Virus record (IMG/VR): IMGVR_UViG_3300044722_000003
Location: 1 to 33,096 of that record
DNA from: a virus
Strand: one strand, 5' to 3'
Length of the DNA: 33,096 nucleotides
In this document: positions 6,530 through 13,106 of the stretch, piece by piece
Numbering within the stretch: position 1 is the first letter of the stretch
How the letters are laid out: every line of letters starts with the position of its first letter
Translations under genes and position numbers: made by a program
The notes under the pieces: generated by a model
Told to the model about the DNA's origin: nothing
The model's input: the letters and a program-made list of their open reading frames with translations, nothing else
Databases searched by the model: none

Positions 6530-6663
6530 CGCAGCCGCCTCCCGTCATCAACGATCCGGGTCCGATCACCGAGGGTTGCCGCTCGGGCCGCCGCGACAAA
6601 CAAGACGACGGCCGCCAGCCACACGGCCACGACCACCACGACCACCACGACCACCATCGCCAT
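6526..6663 (-). CDS. 45-aa single-span membrane peptide with polyvaline core
   Basis: Starts at ATG 6663, sharing a base with the DUF5131 stop (TGATG), and ends with a TGA overlapping the next ATG (6529), so it is coupled at both ends. Residues 1-26 form one hydrophobic span: MAM, nine consecutive Val, then AVWLAAVVLFVAAA. The tail is short and charged (TLGDRTRIVDDGRRLR). The plus strand shows the run as GACCACCAC repeats. Such one-span peptides can be lysis modulators, superinfection factors or membrane-enzyme regulators; none can be chosen here. Confidence 0.65.
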   Translation of the reverse strand: MAMVVVVVVVVVAVWLAAVVLFVAAARAATLGDRTRIVDDGRRLR

Positions 6664-7622
6664 CACGACACCGCCGTGAGCGACGGAAACTCGCGGATGC
6701 GAAGGTCTCCGGGGAGATCCTCGAGCTTTGTGCCGGGGCGGGCGCCGCCGGCCTGCTTCAGGAAGAACGCGGTGCCGCTCGCTGCGCAGGCGTCGCGAAG
6801 GTCACGCGCCCAGGCAAGGTCGAACGGCCGGTGCCCGCTGCCGGACTCACCGCCGACGATCAGCCAGTCGATGCCGAACAGGTCAAGCGAGCCGTGGACG
6901 CCCTCGCACTGGCAGGCCTCTGCACCGCACAGCCCGGAGCGCGAGCCATGGTCGAGCGCGGCGTGGCCACAGCGACAATCGGTGAGCGGTCCGAGGAGCG
7001 GCTCGGCGCTGATGAACCGCACCGCCGCCGGCACCTCGCGCAGCACATCCGCGCGGCCAACCCACTTGCGGTTCTCGATCGACACGCCCAACCAGAGATT
7101 CGCGAGCCACGTGGCCGTGCCATGCGTCGCCCACAGCACGGACGCAACGTCGGGATCACCGTCCCGGACATAGATGGCGTCGCCGACCTTCGCCCACCAC
7201 GGCGGATCGGTGAGAAGCTGGCGCGCGCGCTCAGGCCGCTTGGTAAGCACCTGAAACGTATGGCGCCCAGCCATCGCCATGACCGCGAACACGTCGGCGA
7301 CGTACTCGTCGGGGATCTGCTCGTGGAACAGGTCCGATGTGCTGTTGACGAAGACGAGCTTCCCGTCCTTCTTCCCCGCCGCGGCCGCCGCGGCATCGAG
7401 GCCGCGCCACGCCTTCGCGTTGCTCAGCGGCTCCCTGAGCTTGTGCGGCTTGAGCAGCACGTTCTCCGCCGCGTTCAACGCCGTCCACGGCTTCTTGGTC
7501 TGCCCGTACCGCAAGCTCAGCGTCTCCGCGTAGCAGTGACGGCACCCGGCCGAGACGCGAGAGCATCCATGGGTCGGATTCCAACTCAGGTCACACCATT
7601 CGATGGATGTCTGCTGAGCCAT
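6663..7622 (-). CDS. Phage Gp37/Gp68-family protein (DUF5131)
   Basis: Starts at ATG 7622 (TGATG with the preceding stop); 319 residues. The N-terminus TSIEWCDLSWNPTHGCSRVS followed by AGCRHCYAE is the family signature, with C20, C27 and C30 forming a radical-SAM-like cysteine triad. Also typical are VFVNSTSDLFHEQIPDEY, HTFQVLTKRPERA, GVSIENRKW, RFISAEPLLGPL and WLIVGGESG. A cysteine-rich insert (CRCGHAALD, LCGAEACQC) after SAEPLLGPL may hold a zinc. The family is frequent in phages and actinobacterial elements; its biochemical role is not established as far as I know. Confidence 0.92.
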   Translation of the reverse strand: MAQQTSIEWCDLSWNPTHGCSRVSAGCRHCYAETLSLRYGQTKKPWTALNAAENVLLKPHKLREPLSNAKAWRGLDAAAAAAGKKDGKLVFVNSTSDLFHEQIPDEYVADVFAVMAMAGRHTFQVLTKRPERARQLLTDPPWWAKVGDAIYVRDGDPDVASVLWATHGTATWLANLWLGVSIENRKWVGRADVLREVPAAVRFISAEPLLGPLTDCRCGHAALDHGSRSGLCGAEACQCEGVHGSLDLFGIDWLIVGGESGSGHRPFDLAWARDLRDACAASGTAFFLKQAGGARPGTKLEDLPGDLRIREFPSLTAVS

Positions 7623-7786
7623 CAGCCGTCTTCCTCGTCGGTCGATGCGCCTACAGCGCACCTGTCCGACCAGCACCCGTACGGCGGGCAGCCGCCGCCG
7701 CACGGCGGCGCGTACGGCTGCGGATCGTCGCGCTCAGCTTCGGCGCGCGTCGGCACGTCGTCGATCTCAAAGGCCGCACGCGGCAT
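7622..7786 (-). CDS. Small Cys/Pro-rich protein leading the accessory operon, 54 aa
   Basis: ATG 7786 is preceded by GGAGACGACG at ideal spacing; an upstream in-frame GTG (7813) has no such site and is rejected. The peptide begins MPRAAFEIDDVPTRAEAERD and has a cysteine cluster (CGGGCPPYGCWSDRC), likely one metal site, and an acidic tail. It is the first gene of the leftward operon to 3264, with two abutting dyad operators at 7805-7853 just upstream. Function unknown. Confidence 0.6.
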   Translation of the reverse strand: MPRAAFEIDDVPTRAEAERDDPQPYAPPCGGGCPPYGCWSDRCAVGASTDEEDG

Positions 7787-7804
7787 CGTCGTCTCCAGCG
7801 GTTG

Positions 7805-7829
7805 GTTGCGCACCAGAAGGTAGCATAAG
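7805..7829. promoter_or_regulatory. Dyad operator, site 3
   Basis: Right arm GGTAGCATAAG is a perfect family member. Left arm GTTGCGCACCA matches mainly in its outer TTGCGC; the spacer is GAA. It abuts site 4 (sharing base 7829; centres 24 bp apart) and lies 19 bp upstream of the ATG at 7786. Confidence 0.6.
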
Positions 7830-7853
7830 CTATGCGACCAGAGGTAGCGTAAG
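7829..7853. promoter_or_regulatory. Dyad operator, site 4
   Basis: Arms GCTATGCGACC and GGTAGCGTAAG around AGA. Together with site 3 it forms a tandem pair in the divergent region between the accessory operon (minus) and the secreted metzincin-like gene (plus). Confidence 0.75.
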
Positions 7854-8140
7854 ACCTAGCCCGGCGGAGCGCCCGCGTAGGACCAAGCGCCAGTGCATGG
7901 GTGCTACGCGACGCTGAGGTAGACCCGCCCATGGCAGCCGACGGGCCCGTCGTGAGCCACGAGCCCACAGCAGAACCCGCCGGCCATCTTGTTAGCTACG
8001 CTCGGTAGCTCAGGAGTGATGCTGACGACACCGCCACGAGCGGACCGGTCGTCACCGGGGGCCAAGCCCCGCTCCCCCGCCACGAGTGGGGACGCCGACT
8101 CTCCTCCTAGCGGCCTTGACGCCGCAGCATGGAGGCAAAG
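7854..8140. other. Divergent intergenic region with degenerate operator sites
   Basis: No supported gene. A weak dyad at 7990-8014 has right arm GGTAGCTCAGG (9 of 11 match to site 1) and left arm TGTTAGCTACG (partial), spacer CTC; it would be the plus-strand gene's own site. At about 7902-7925, CTACGCGAC followed by AGGTAGACC looks like a decayed copy. Short GC-rich inverted repeats (for example GGGGG near 8058 facing GCCCCGCTC) could form a leader hairpin. Confidence 0.4.
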
Positions 8141-8602
8141 ATGGCCCGTTCTCGTTTCCCCTACTACATCGCGGGGCTCGCCGCACTGGCAGCAGCCGCG
8201 CCCGCGCAAGCCAGCCGCACCGACAGCGCCGCGGCCGTCGCAGACGCGAAGTGGGGTGTTCCGTGCGGCGGCACCCAGGTTCTCGTGCGTCGCGGTGACC
8301 TCACCGACCCCCGGCGTCTCGCCGAAGCCAGCTACGAATGGCCGGCCGGCAGTGAGAACCAGCCCGCGGACTTCTACAACTGCACGATCACGTTTCGCTG
8401 GGGCTACATCTCCGACGCGAGTTTCTGCACCGCGGTCGTTCACGAGCGCGGCCATCTCGCCGGTTGGCGCGCCGCGCCCGGCGAGGAGTTCGTACGAGCC
8501 GACGGCACACGTGACGTGATGCACTCGGCCAGGACCCGATCGGTCATGTATCCCGAGCAGAAGCGTGTCTGGCCCGGCTGTCGTCACGGTTGGCAGACGT
8601 AG
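8141..8602 (+). CDS. Secreted metzincin-like putative metalloprotease, 153 aa
   Basis: ATG 8141 has GGAGG five bases upstream. A signal peptide is clear: MARSRFPYYIAGLAAL, more alanines, cleavage after AQA near 24. The mature part has four cysteines and the zinc motif HERGH at 101-105 in FCTAVVHERGHLAGW, followed by DVMHS and VMYP, which resemble a Met-turn region. The usual metzincin third His (HExxHxxGxxH) is Ala111; H128 might substitute. It is one of only two plus-strand genes and its 3' end overlaps that of the collagen-like gene by 19 bp. It may act on a host surface or cell-wall protein; activity is unproven. Confidence 0.8.
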   Translation: MARSRFPYYIAGLAALAAAAPAQASRTDSAAAVADAKWGVPCGGTQVLVRRGDLTDPRRLAEASYEWPAGSENQPADFYNCTITFRWGYISDASFCTAVVHERGHLAGWRAAPGEEFVRADGTRDVMHSARTRSVMYPEQKRVWPGCRHGWQT

Positions 8603-9264
8603 CCGAGAGAGGGATCGCATCGCAACTGGGGGCCTGGGGGTCCCTGCGGTCCTGCGGGTCCGAGGGCACCCGGTTCGCCCTGCGGCCCGGCCGCCCCCGT
8701 GGCTCCGGGGTCGCCCTTGGCGCCCTTCTCACCCTCCGGGCCGGGCGGCCCGTCCTTGCCGCACAGCCCGCGCTCGCACGCCTTGACAATCTCGAGCGCG
8801 AACACCCGGCCGAGCTGCTCATCGGTGATCGGCGGAGCCGGATCACCCTTCTCGCCCTTCTCACCCTGCGGCCCGCCCGGCCCCGGAGCTCCGAGCCGGC
8901 CATTCGCGCCGCGCACTCCGGGCAGGCCACGGTCACCCTTCAGAAACTGCTTGGTCGCGATCGACCGCCGGTCCGCCTGGTCGGCCTTCCGTGCCGTCTT
9001 CACACCGCGCCTGGCCGTCACATCCGCCTTGCGCTTGGCTTCACCGACCTGCTTCGCGACCAGTCGCTTAGCCGAACCGACATCCTTCTTGGCCTGCGTC
9101 GCCGCTGTCGTATTGCGCCCGACCTGCGTCGCGATCACAATGCCCGCAGCCGCCAGCAGGACGATCAGGACCGCCACGACAAAGAACAGTGGCCGGTCAC
9201 GATCACGCGGCGGCTCCAGTACGTCCAAGGCGTGCTCGGGGGTCTGGTCGTGATCAGGCCGCAT
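8584..9264 (-). CDS. Membrane-anchored collagen-like protein, 226 aa
   Basis: ATG 9264 lies within the end of the preceding gene. Order of parts: polar N-terminus (1-24), one transmembrane segment (about 25-47, [20 protein letters not shown]), a basic helical linker (50-108), a Gly-X-Y collagen stretch (110-142), a helical spacer with C163 and C168, a second collagen stretch (169-212) and a tail with C216 and C224. Collagen repeats are common in phage fibres, but the membrane anchor and position next to another membrane protein point to a cell-envelope protein. It might be a lysis or surface-modifying factor. Triple-helix trimerisation is inferred from the repeats. Confidence 0.8.
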   Translation of the reverse strand: MRPDHDQTPEHALDVLEPPRDRDRPLFFVVAVLIVLLAAAGIVIATQVGRNTTAATQAKKDVGSAKRLVAKQVGEAKRKADVTARRGVKTARKADQADRRSIATKQFLKGDRGLPGVRGANGRLGAPGPGGPQGEKGEKGDPAPPITDEQLGRVFALEIVKACERGLCGKDGPPGPEGEKGAKGDPGATGAAGPQGEPGALGPAGPQGPPGPQLRCDPSLGYVCQP

Positions 9265-9628
9265 CGTCACCCGCGTCCCCGGTTTCATCCGTGTCGTCGA
9301 CCGTCCCGCCGAGCGCGACGATCGCCTCGCAGAGATGCACGATCCGCAGCCGGCACTGATGAATGATCGCGAGAGACTCGGTGTGGTCTGCGACGGCCGA
9401 CGTGTGCTGCCCTTCGAGGACTGTGATCCGGTCACGGGCCGTCACGAGCTGGCTCGTCAGATCAGCGATCTCGCCTTTCTGCTGCGCGAGCGCGTCACGG
9501 ACCACGCTGACGGCCTCCTTGGACGCCCCGGCGATGATGCTGTCCCGGTTCGATCGGGCGAGGTAGATAGCGACGGCGCCGCCACCGACGAGCGCCAACA
9601 GCAAGGGCGCGAAAGATGCGAGGTCCAC
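9254..9628 (-). CDS. N-anchored coiled-coil membrane protein, 124 aa
   Basis: GTG 9628 has GAGGTAG a few bases upstream. Residues about 5-24 (SFAPLLLALVGGGAVAIYLA) are a transmembrane helix. A long coiled coil follows (EAVSVVRDALAQQKGEIADL, TARDRITVLEGQHTS), then a region with two cysteines and an acidic tail ([14 protein letters not shown]). The layout resembles an inner-membrane spanin or a holin-associated protein. The neighbour downstream is the collagen-like membrane protein. A lysis role is possible but unproven. Confidence 0.7.
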   Translation of the reverse strand: MDLASFAPLLLALVGGGAVAIYLARSNRDSIIAGASKEAVSVVRDALAQQKGEIADLTSQLVTARDRITVLEGQHTSAVADHTESLAIIHQCRLRIVHLCEAIVALGGTVDDTDETGDAGDDAA

Positions 9629-9631
9629 CGA

Positions 9632-9754
9632 CTACCTCAGCAGCTGCGTCCACAGCGTGCCGACCGCGCCCGAAGGATGCCTCGCCGTAAACCCGGCTAG
9701 GTTCGTGGGCAGCATCACGCCAAGGCTAAGCGCGCCCCCCATTCCCGGGTCCAT
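9632..9754 (-). CDS. Possible small protein, 40 aa
   Basis: ATG 9754 opens a frame MDPGMGGALSLGVMLPTNLA, continuing to TAG at 9634-9632, three bases before the next GTG. It fills an otherwise empty gap between the HTH gene and the membrane protein gene. The Shine-Dalgarno match is weak (GGGG just upstream). The peptide is mildly hydrophobic with no clear span. The fit to the tight packing is the main argument. Confidence 0.4.
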   Translation of the reverse strand: MDPGMGGALSLGVMLPTNLAGFTARHPSGAVGTLWTQLLR

Positions 9755-9782
9755 CCCCGGCTATCGGTCCGAACGCGCCCGG

Positions 9783-10040
9783 TTACTGGCTGCCAAAGAC
9801 GCGTGGTGCGCGCTGCCGGCCAACCTCGACCGCGAACCGCTCAACATCCTCACGCACCCACACCGGCCCCGCCTTGATCCTTCGCGGCGGAATCATGTAC
9901 GTCTTCTCTCCCCCGAGAGTGCCCGACCCAGGCTCCAGCCACCGCAACAACGTCGCCTTGTCGATGCTGAGGATCTCTCGGGCCTCGTGCGCACCGACGA
10001 GTTCCGGAAGACGCGGGGTTCTGTAGGGACGTCTAGCCAT
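9783..10040 (-). CDS. MerR/AlpA-like HTH DNA-binding protein, 85 aa
   Basis: Starts at ATG 10040; a longer reading to 10082 would run through the operator and is rejected. The helix-turn-helix is VGAHEAREILSIDKATLLRW, followed by a wing-like part (GEKTYMIPPRRIKAGPVWVR) and a last helix (EDVERFAVEV), the layout of excisionase and AlpA-type regulators. A dyad operator (10061-10085) lies 21 bp upstream, suggesting that the gene is controlled by, or itself controls, the operator network. It could be the network regulator or a second excisionase or activator. Confidence 0.75.
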   Translation of the reverse strand: MARRPYRTPRLPELVGAHEAREILSIDKATLLRWLEPGSGTLGGEKTYMIPPRRIKAGPVWVREDVERFAVEVGRQRAPRVFGSQ

Positions 10041-10060
10041 GGCCGACCTGCATCGTTGCA

Positions 10061-10085
10061 CGTAAGCTACCAGCGGTCGCATAAG
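10061..10085. promoter_or_regulatory. Dyad operator, site 5
   Basis: Arms CGTAAGCTACC and GGTCGCATAAG around AGC. It fills the 57-bp gap between the RusA-like gene and the HTH gene, 21 bp before the latter's ATG. Confidence 0.72.
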
Positions 10086-10097
10086 CCCTCGCGGCCG

Positions 10098-10646
10098 CTA
10101 CGCAATTTGCGGAGCACGCGGAAAAGCCAGTCGCTGAACGGCCACGCGACATCCCTCACGCTCGGCCCATTCCTTCCGCAGCCGCTCGTCAACGATCTGC
10201 GCATCGTCGTGCCAGACGATCGCGGTCAGCGCGTCCTCAGCCGCGCGAGCGACCTTCAGGAGATCGGGGCGGCCGGTCGGGAACATGTCAGCCGTCGCCT
10301 TCAACACGCCGACGTTGCGTCCCGTCCCGAAGTGCGACTTCGGTCGCCGGCGATAGAACGTGAACTCGACGACCATGGCACCGTCCTGTCGCCAGTCCTC
10401 GCCGAGCTCCTGGATTGCCGCCCTGGCAGCCGCGCGTAGATCCTCCCTCCAAGCTTCCTTTGCCTTCCGATCACCGGACTCGACGACACGCGTGGCCACA
10501 CGTTCACCGCCCTTGACGATCGGCACGGCCACCTTCGACCCAGCCGTCTGCGGCCTACCCTCCACGAAGAACGAGAGGCACTCCGCAACGCCGGGCTGCA
10601 TCGCCGCCCGCGGAAAGCCGTCCAACGGAGCCACTGCGGTGCTCAT
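10098..10646 (-). CDS. RusA-like Holliday junction resolvase
   Basis: ATG 10646 sits in an ATGA overlap with the preceding gene; 182 residues. After a variable start, SFFVEGRPQTAGSKVAVPI is the RusA opening strand. FTFYRRRPKSHFGTGRN and PTGRPDLLKVARAAEDALTA with IVWHDDAQIVDERLRKEW are the RusA core. RusA family enzymes cut Holliday junctions in recombination and replication. The first active-site Asp (D128) and the DD pair (147-148) are present, but the usual PD-x-D second Asp is Leu130, so activity could be altered. It ends the replication and recombination module. Confidence 0.82.
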   Translation of the reverse strand: MSTAVAPLDGFPRAAMQPGVAECLSFFVEGRPQTAGSKVAVPIVKGGERVATRVVESGDRKAKEAWREDLRAAARAAIQELGEDWRQDGAMVVEFTFYRRRPKSHFGTGRNVGVLKATADMFPTGRPDLLKVARAAEDALTAIVWHDDAQIVDERLRKEWAEREGCRVAVQRLAFPRAPQIA

Positions 10647-10879
10647 GAGGGTGACGGGCACTCGTGACGTGCCGGCTCGTCGTAGGGCATGAGCCGTGCG
10701 CGTAGCGCGAGCACCGCCGCCACAGCCTCGTCCTCAGTCGCGAAGCACCCCGCGCCGTAGCGCCGGTAGTTGACCTTCACGTAGCCCGTCCAGCGGCCCG
10801 TGTCGCGGCGCCGCGACACAATGCTGCTCGCGCGGTTGTACAGCGGGACGAGCACCACGGCGGTCGACACGACGCTCAC
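10643..10879 (-). CDS. Small unknown protein, 78 aa
   Basis: GTG 10879 lies in a GTGA overlap with the helicase-loader gene; longer readings are rejected because they would overlap it. The peptide starts SVVSTAVVLVPLYNRASSIV, then GRWTGYVKVNYRRYGAGCFA, TEDEAVAAVLALRARLM and a Pro-rich tail. The middle resembles a small strand-helix unit with aromatic and basic residues, possibly nucleic-acid-binding, like AP2-type integrase arm modules, but this is weak. No family assigned. Confidence 0.6.
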   Translation of the reverse strand: MSVVSTAVVLVPLYNRASSIVSRRRDTGRWTGYVKVNYRRYGAGCFATEDEAVAAVLALRARLMPYDEPARHECPSPS

Positions 10880-11571
10880 GAGCCTCGATTGAGCAGTCGG
10901 CCGATGTCCAACCGCCGAAGCGAGCCGTCCGTGTCGCGCCGCGCGTCCGCGACACGCGCTGCGGCGACCGCAGGCAACGAATCCACGCCACGATCGGGCA
11001 GCGCGGCCAGCATCCGCGAGTCCACGATCCGCCTGACGAACTGCTCCCACCGCGCACGAACCTGCGCCTCAAGCGTCGTATCGCCCTCGGTGAGCTTGTC
11101 GAGCTCGCCGGGCGACACGTGCCGCTCGGTCACGAACTCGGCGAGGAGCGTCGCGAGTTCTCCGATGCCGCGTGCGGTCGCTGTCCGCGCCGGACGGCAG
11201 CTGCAGTCGCGAGCGTCGTTCTGGTCAACGACGAATCCTGATCCGTCACACAGACCGGCCGGGCACACCCAGGCCTCGACGACGGCGGCCCTGACCCCAG
11301 ACCGGCCGCGCCACGCGACAAGCGCGGCTCGTGCCTCCGGCCAAGCCGGCGCGCGCAGCTGCAACTCGACGACGCGGCGACGGACCTGTCCCGGCGTCGG
11401 CGGCCGATCGCGGCCGTCGTTGCCGAGCGACTCGACTGCGTCCGTGACGTCGCCGGCGGCCAGGTCGCTGAGATCCGCGACGTACTGCGCGAGCGCTGAC
11501 GGCGGGATCGGGAATGCATGCCAGCGCGACTGGATGGCAGCGGCAATCGGACGGAACTCTACGGCGTCCAT
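10876..11571 (-). CDS. Putative helicase loader (G39P-like) with zinc insert, 231 aa
   Basis: The N-terminal 70 residues follow the phage G39P-like loader pattern: helices with W17, YVADLSDLAAGDVTDAVESL, then DRPPTPGQVRRRV. Such proteins bring the replicative helicase to the origin. A cysteine group (C103, C108, C123, C125 in CPAGLCDGSG and DCSCR) suggests a small zinc site. The C-terminal half is helical. ATG 11571 lies inside dyad operator site 6, so regulator binding would sit on the start region. It is followed by a GTGA-coupled small gene and the RusA-like gene. Confidence 0.7.
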   Translation of the reverse strand: MDAVEFRPIAAAIQSRWHAFPIPPSALAQYVADLSDLAAGDVTDAVESLGNDGRDRPPTPGQVRRRVVELQLRAPAWPEARAALVAWRGRSGVRAAVVEAWVCPAGLCDGSGFVVDQNDARDCSCRPARTATARGIGELATLLAEFVTERHVSPGELDKLTEGDTTLEAQVRARWEQFVRRIVDSRMLAALPDRGVDSLPAVAAARVADARRDTDGSLRRLDIGRLLNRGS

Positions 11572-11594
11572 TGTGCGACCAAAGGTAGCACTAG
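11570..11594. promoter_or_regulatory. Dyad operator, site 6, overlapping a start codon
   Basis: Arms ATTGTGCGACC and GGTAGCACTAG around AAA. It occupies the 19-bp gap between the initiator-like gene (stop 11591) and the helicase-loader gene (ATG 11571) and overlaps both ends. Placement between two same-strand genes recalls stoperators of mycobacteriophage L5. Confidence 0.75.
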
Positions 11595-12484
11595 CAGAGG
11601 CCGGAATTCGTGTCGCCGCGGAGCTGCTGAATCTGCGCCTCGACCCGGTCCGCGTTCGACATCCGGTCGCGCTGTGGCATCTGGTGAACGCGGCCGACGA
11701 CAGCGAGCGGCGGCGTCCAATCGCGCCACCGTTCGATGCGCTCCGCGGAACTCAGCGCATGCTGCACGTCGTCGTAGCGTTGCCCGCGGCCATAGCCCGC
11801 TCGAGCCTCGGCGCTGGAACCGATGTTGCATACCGCGGCAAGACAGTCGTCGAGGCCATGCGACGCCAGGGCCTTCTGGATACAGCGTTTGCGTTCGCCG
11901 CTCAGCTTCGTCTTCGCCGCGCTCCGACCGGTCGCCCGTACCCACTCATCGAAAACGAGGGCTGTGTCCGAGGGCGCGCGCGTTCTTTGCTGTTCTTCTT
12001 CACTGTCTCTAGTCCGAGCCTCCGAAGGAGGCGAGGGCCGCGCGCTCGCGTGGCTGCTCTTGTCAGACGCGACCCCCGCGTCTGAGAAAGGCAGGGGTGC
12101 ATTTTCGTGCACTTCTTCTTCGCGTGCCGGTTCGGGCTCAACGACGACGTATTCATTCTCGATACGCGCGCGGCCGTGGGCCTGCTCGCGCTTCTCGACG
12201 ACGCCGGCGGCCTGGAGGTCTCCGAGCGCCGCTTGGACGGCGCTGCGGGACGTTCGCGCCTTCTCGGCGAGGTCGCGTTGTGTGACAGCGACGCGGTCGG
12301 CTCGCTCGTCGTTGGCGAGTTCAAGCAGTGCGATGTAGACGGCGAGGGCGTGGGGGTAGCTGCGTCGCTCGCCTGCGCTGCGCGGCGTCTCGCAGGTGCC
12401 GCGGATCGCGTCAAGCGCGACGACGGTCACGGGCACGTAGGGCAGCGTGCGGCCGTCGCGGACGAACATTAGTGGGGAGCTCAT
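11591..12484 (-). CDS. Phage replication initiator-like winged-helix protein, 297 aa
   Basis: The N-terminal domain (about 1-115) is a winged helix: YPHALAVYIALLELANDE, then VTQRDLAEKARTSRSAVQAA, LGDLQAAGVVEKRE and a YVVVEP wing. An acidic, low-complexity linker follows (about 115-170). The C-terminal domain FDEWVRATGRSAAKTKLSGE, then RKRCIQKALASHGLDDCLAA and DDVQHALSSAERIERW, is the type found in phage replisome organisers. It probably binds an origin and recruits the loader encoded next. ATG 12484 is in an ATGA overlap with an 18-codon upstream ORF. Confidence 0.75.
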   Translation of the reverse strand: MSSPLMFVRDGRTLPYVPVTVVALDAIRGTCETPRSAGERRSYPHALAVYIALLELANDERADRVAVTQRDLAEKARTSRSAVQAALGDLQAAGVVEKREQAHGRARIENEYVVVEPEPAREEEVHENAPLPFSDAGVASDKSSHASARPSPPSEARTRDSEEEQQRTRAPSDTALVFDEWVRATGRSAAKTKLSGERKRCIQKALASHGLDDCLAAVCNIGSSAEARAGYGRGQRYDDVQHALSSAERIERWRDWTPPLAVVGRVHQMPQRDRMSNADRVEAQIQQLRGDTNSGLC

Positions 12485-12537
12485 CGCCGAGTGCTTCGCC
12501 GCGTAGCGATCAGCGTCGGGCTAGGTGCGGTTTCCAT
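12481..12537 (-). CDS. 18-aa coupled upstream ORF
   Basis: ATG 12537 follows a good Shine-Dalgarno (GGGAGAGAAG, three bases before ATG). The frame METAPSPTLIATRRSTRR ends in TGA that overlaps the initiator ATG (ATGA). The initiator has no independent site, so ribosomes would arrive by reinitiation from this peptide. It may be a leader or coupling peptide; no function for the peptide itself is implied. Confidence 0.55.
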   Translation of the reverse strand: METAPSPTLIATRRSTRR

Positions 12538-12603
12538 GTTCTTCTCTCCCGTCCGTGCGGGTCGCCACAATGGGCGGCCCACGGTCTCTCCTTGACGTGC
12601 CAT

Positions 12604-12633
12604 GACGGCCGCGCCCTCTCCGGCGCGGCCGTC
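12604..12633 (-). terminator. Perfect 12-bp-stem hairpin between operon segments
   Basis: Arms GACGGCCGCGCC and GGCGCGGCCGTC enclose a 6-base loop. The hairpin lies 24 bp past the stop of the gene at 12657 and before the short coupled ORF. No T-run follows in the minus direction, so it may be a pause, attenuator or RNase-processing site. In the plus direction it is followed only by GGCGTTTC. No operator lies here, so the initiator gene could depend on read-through. Confidence 0.55.
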
Positions 12634-12656
12634 GGCGTTTCTGCGGCCGGTCCCTG

Positions 12657-13106
12657 CTATGCGACGGCGCGGATCCCGGTCGCCAGCTCGCGGAGCTCAG
12701 CGAGCAGAGCCTGCGCCGCGGCACCGTCCTGGGCCATCACCGCCGCGAACTCCGTCCTGACCATCTCCGCGCTGTCGTTGGCGTCCTCGACGAAGATCGC
12801 GCGAAGGTCCTGCGTGAGCTTCCACCCGGTGACCTTCGCGCCGTCGTTCTGGTCCTGACGGATCGGCAACTCGTGCAGCTTCCCCGGCAAATACGTCACC
12901 AACGCGCGGCCGTACTTGTTCGGGTTCACGAGACCGTCGCCGCGGATCGGGACCTCGGCCTTGCTCAGCGAAACGACGAGCTGCGCCGGCAGGCCCTTCT
13001 TCACGATCGTCTGCGGCGTGATGTCGTCGCCGGGCAGCGAGCCCGCCGGAAACAGCTCTTCGTCGGGCTCGTCGCCCGTGTCGTCGGGCGTCGTCTCATC
13101 GGTCAT
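12657..13106 (-). CDS. Unknown early phage protein, 149 aa
   Basis: ATG 13106 (ATGA overlap) is backed by GGAGAG. The first 30 residues are very acidic (DETTPDDTGDEPDEELF). The middle has IVKKGLPAQLVVSLSKAEVP, NPNKYGRALVTYLPGKLHEL and GAKVTGWKLTQDLRAIFV. The end is a long Ala-rich helix. Its position between recombination and replication genes suggests a DNA-metabolism accessory, but no family or catalytic motif is recognised. Confidence 0.65.
   Translation of the reverse strand: MTDETTPDDTGDEPDEELFPAGSLPGDDITPQTIVKKGLPAQLVVSLSKAEVPIRGDGLVNPNKYGRALVTYLPGKLHELPIRQDQNDGAKVTGWKLTQDLRAIFVEDANDSAEMVRTEFAAVMAQDGAAAQALLAELRELATGIRAVA

Noticed and set aside
6625-6660. GACCACCAC tandem repeats as a CRISPR or minisatellite
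   Set aside because: The unit is 9 bp, has no spacers, and is fully explained as valine codons of the minus-strand membrane peptide.
6222-7823. 533-codon plus-strand frame opposite DUF5131 and its neighbours
   Set aside because: It lies antisense to well-supported genes, is Arg/Pro/Ala-rich as expected from GC-rich antisense frames, and has no ribosome site or family signature.
7981-8075. tRNA-like stretch containing GGTAGCTCAGGAG
   Set aside because: It resembles a D-arm only; no acceptor pairing, anticodon arm or GTTCGAATC T-arm follows. It is better explained as a degenerate operator.
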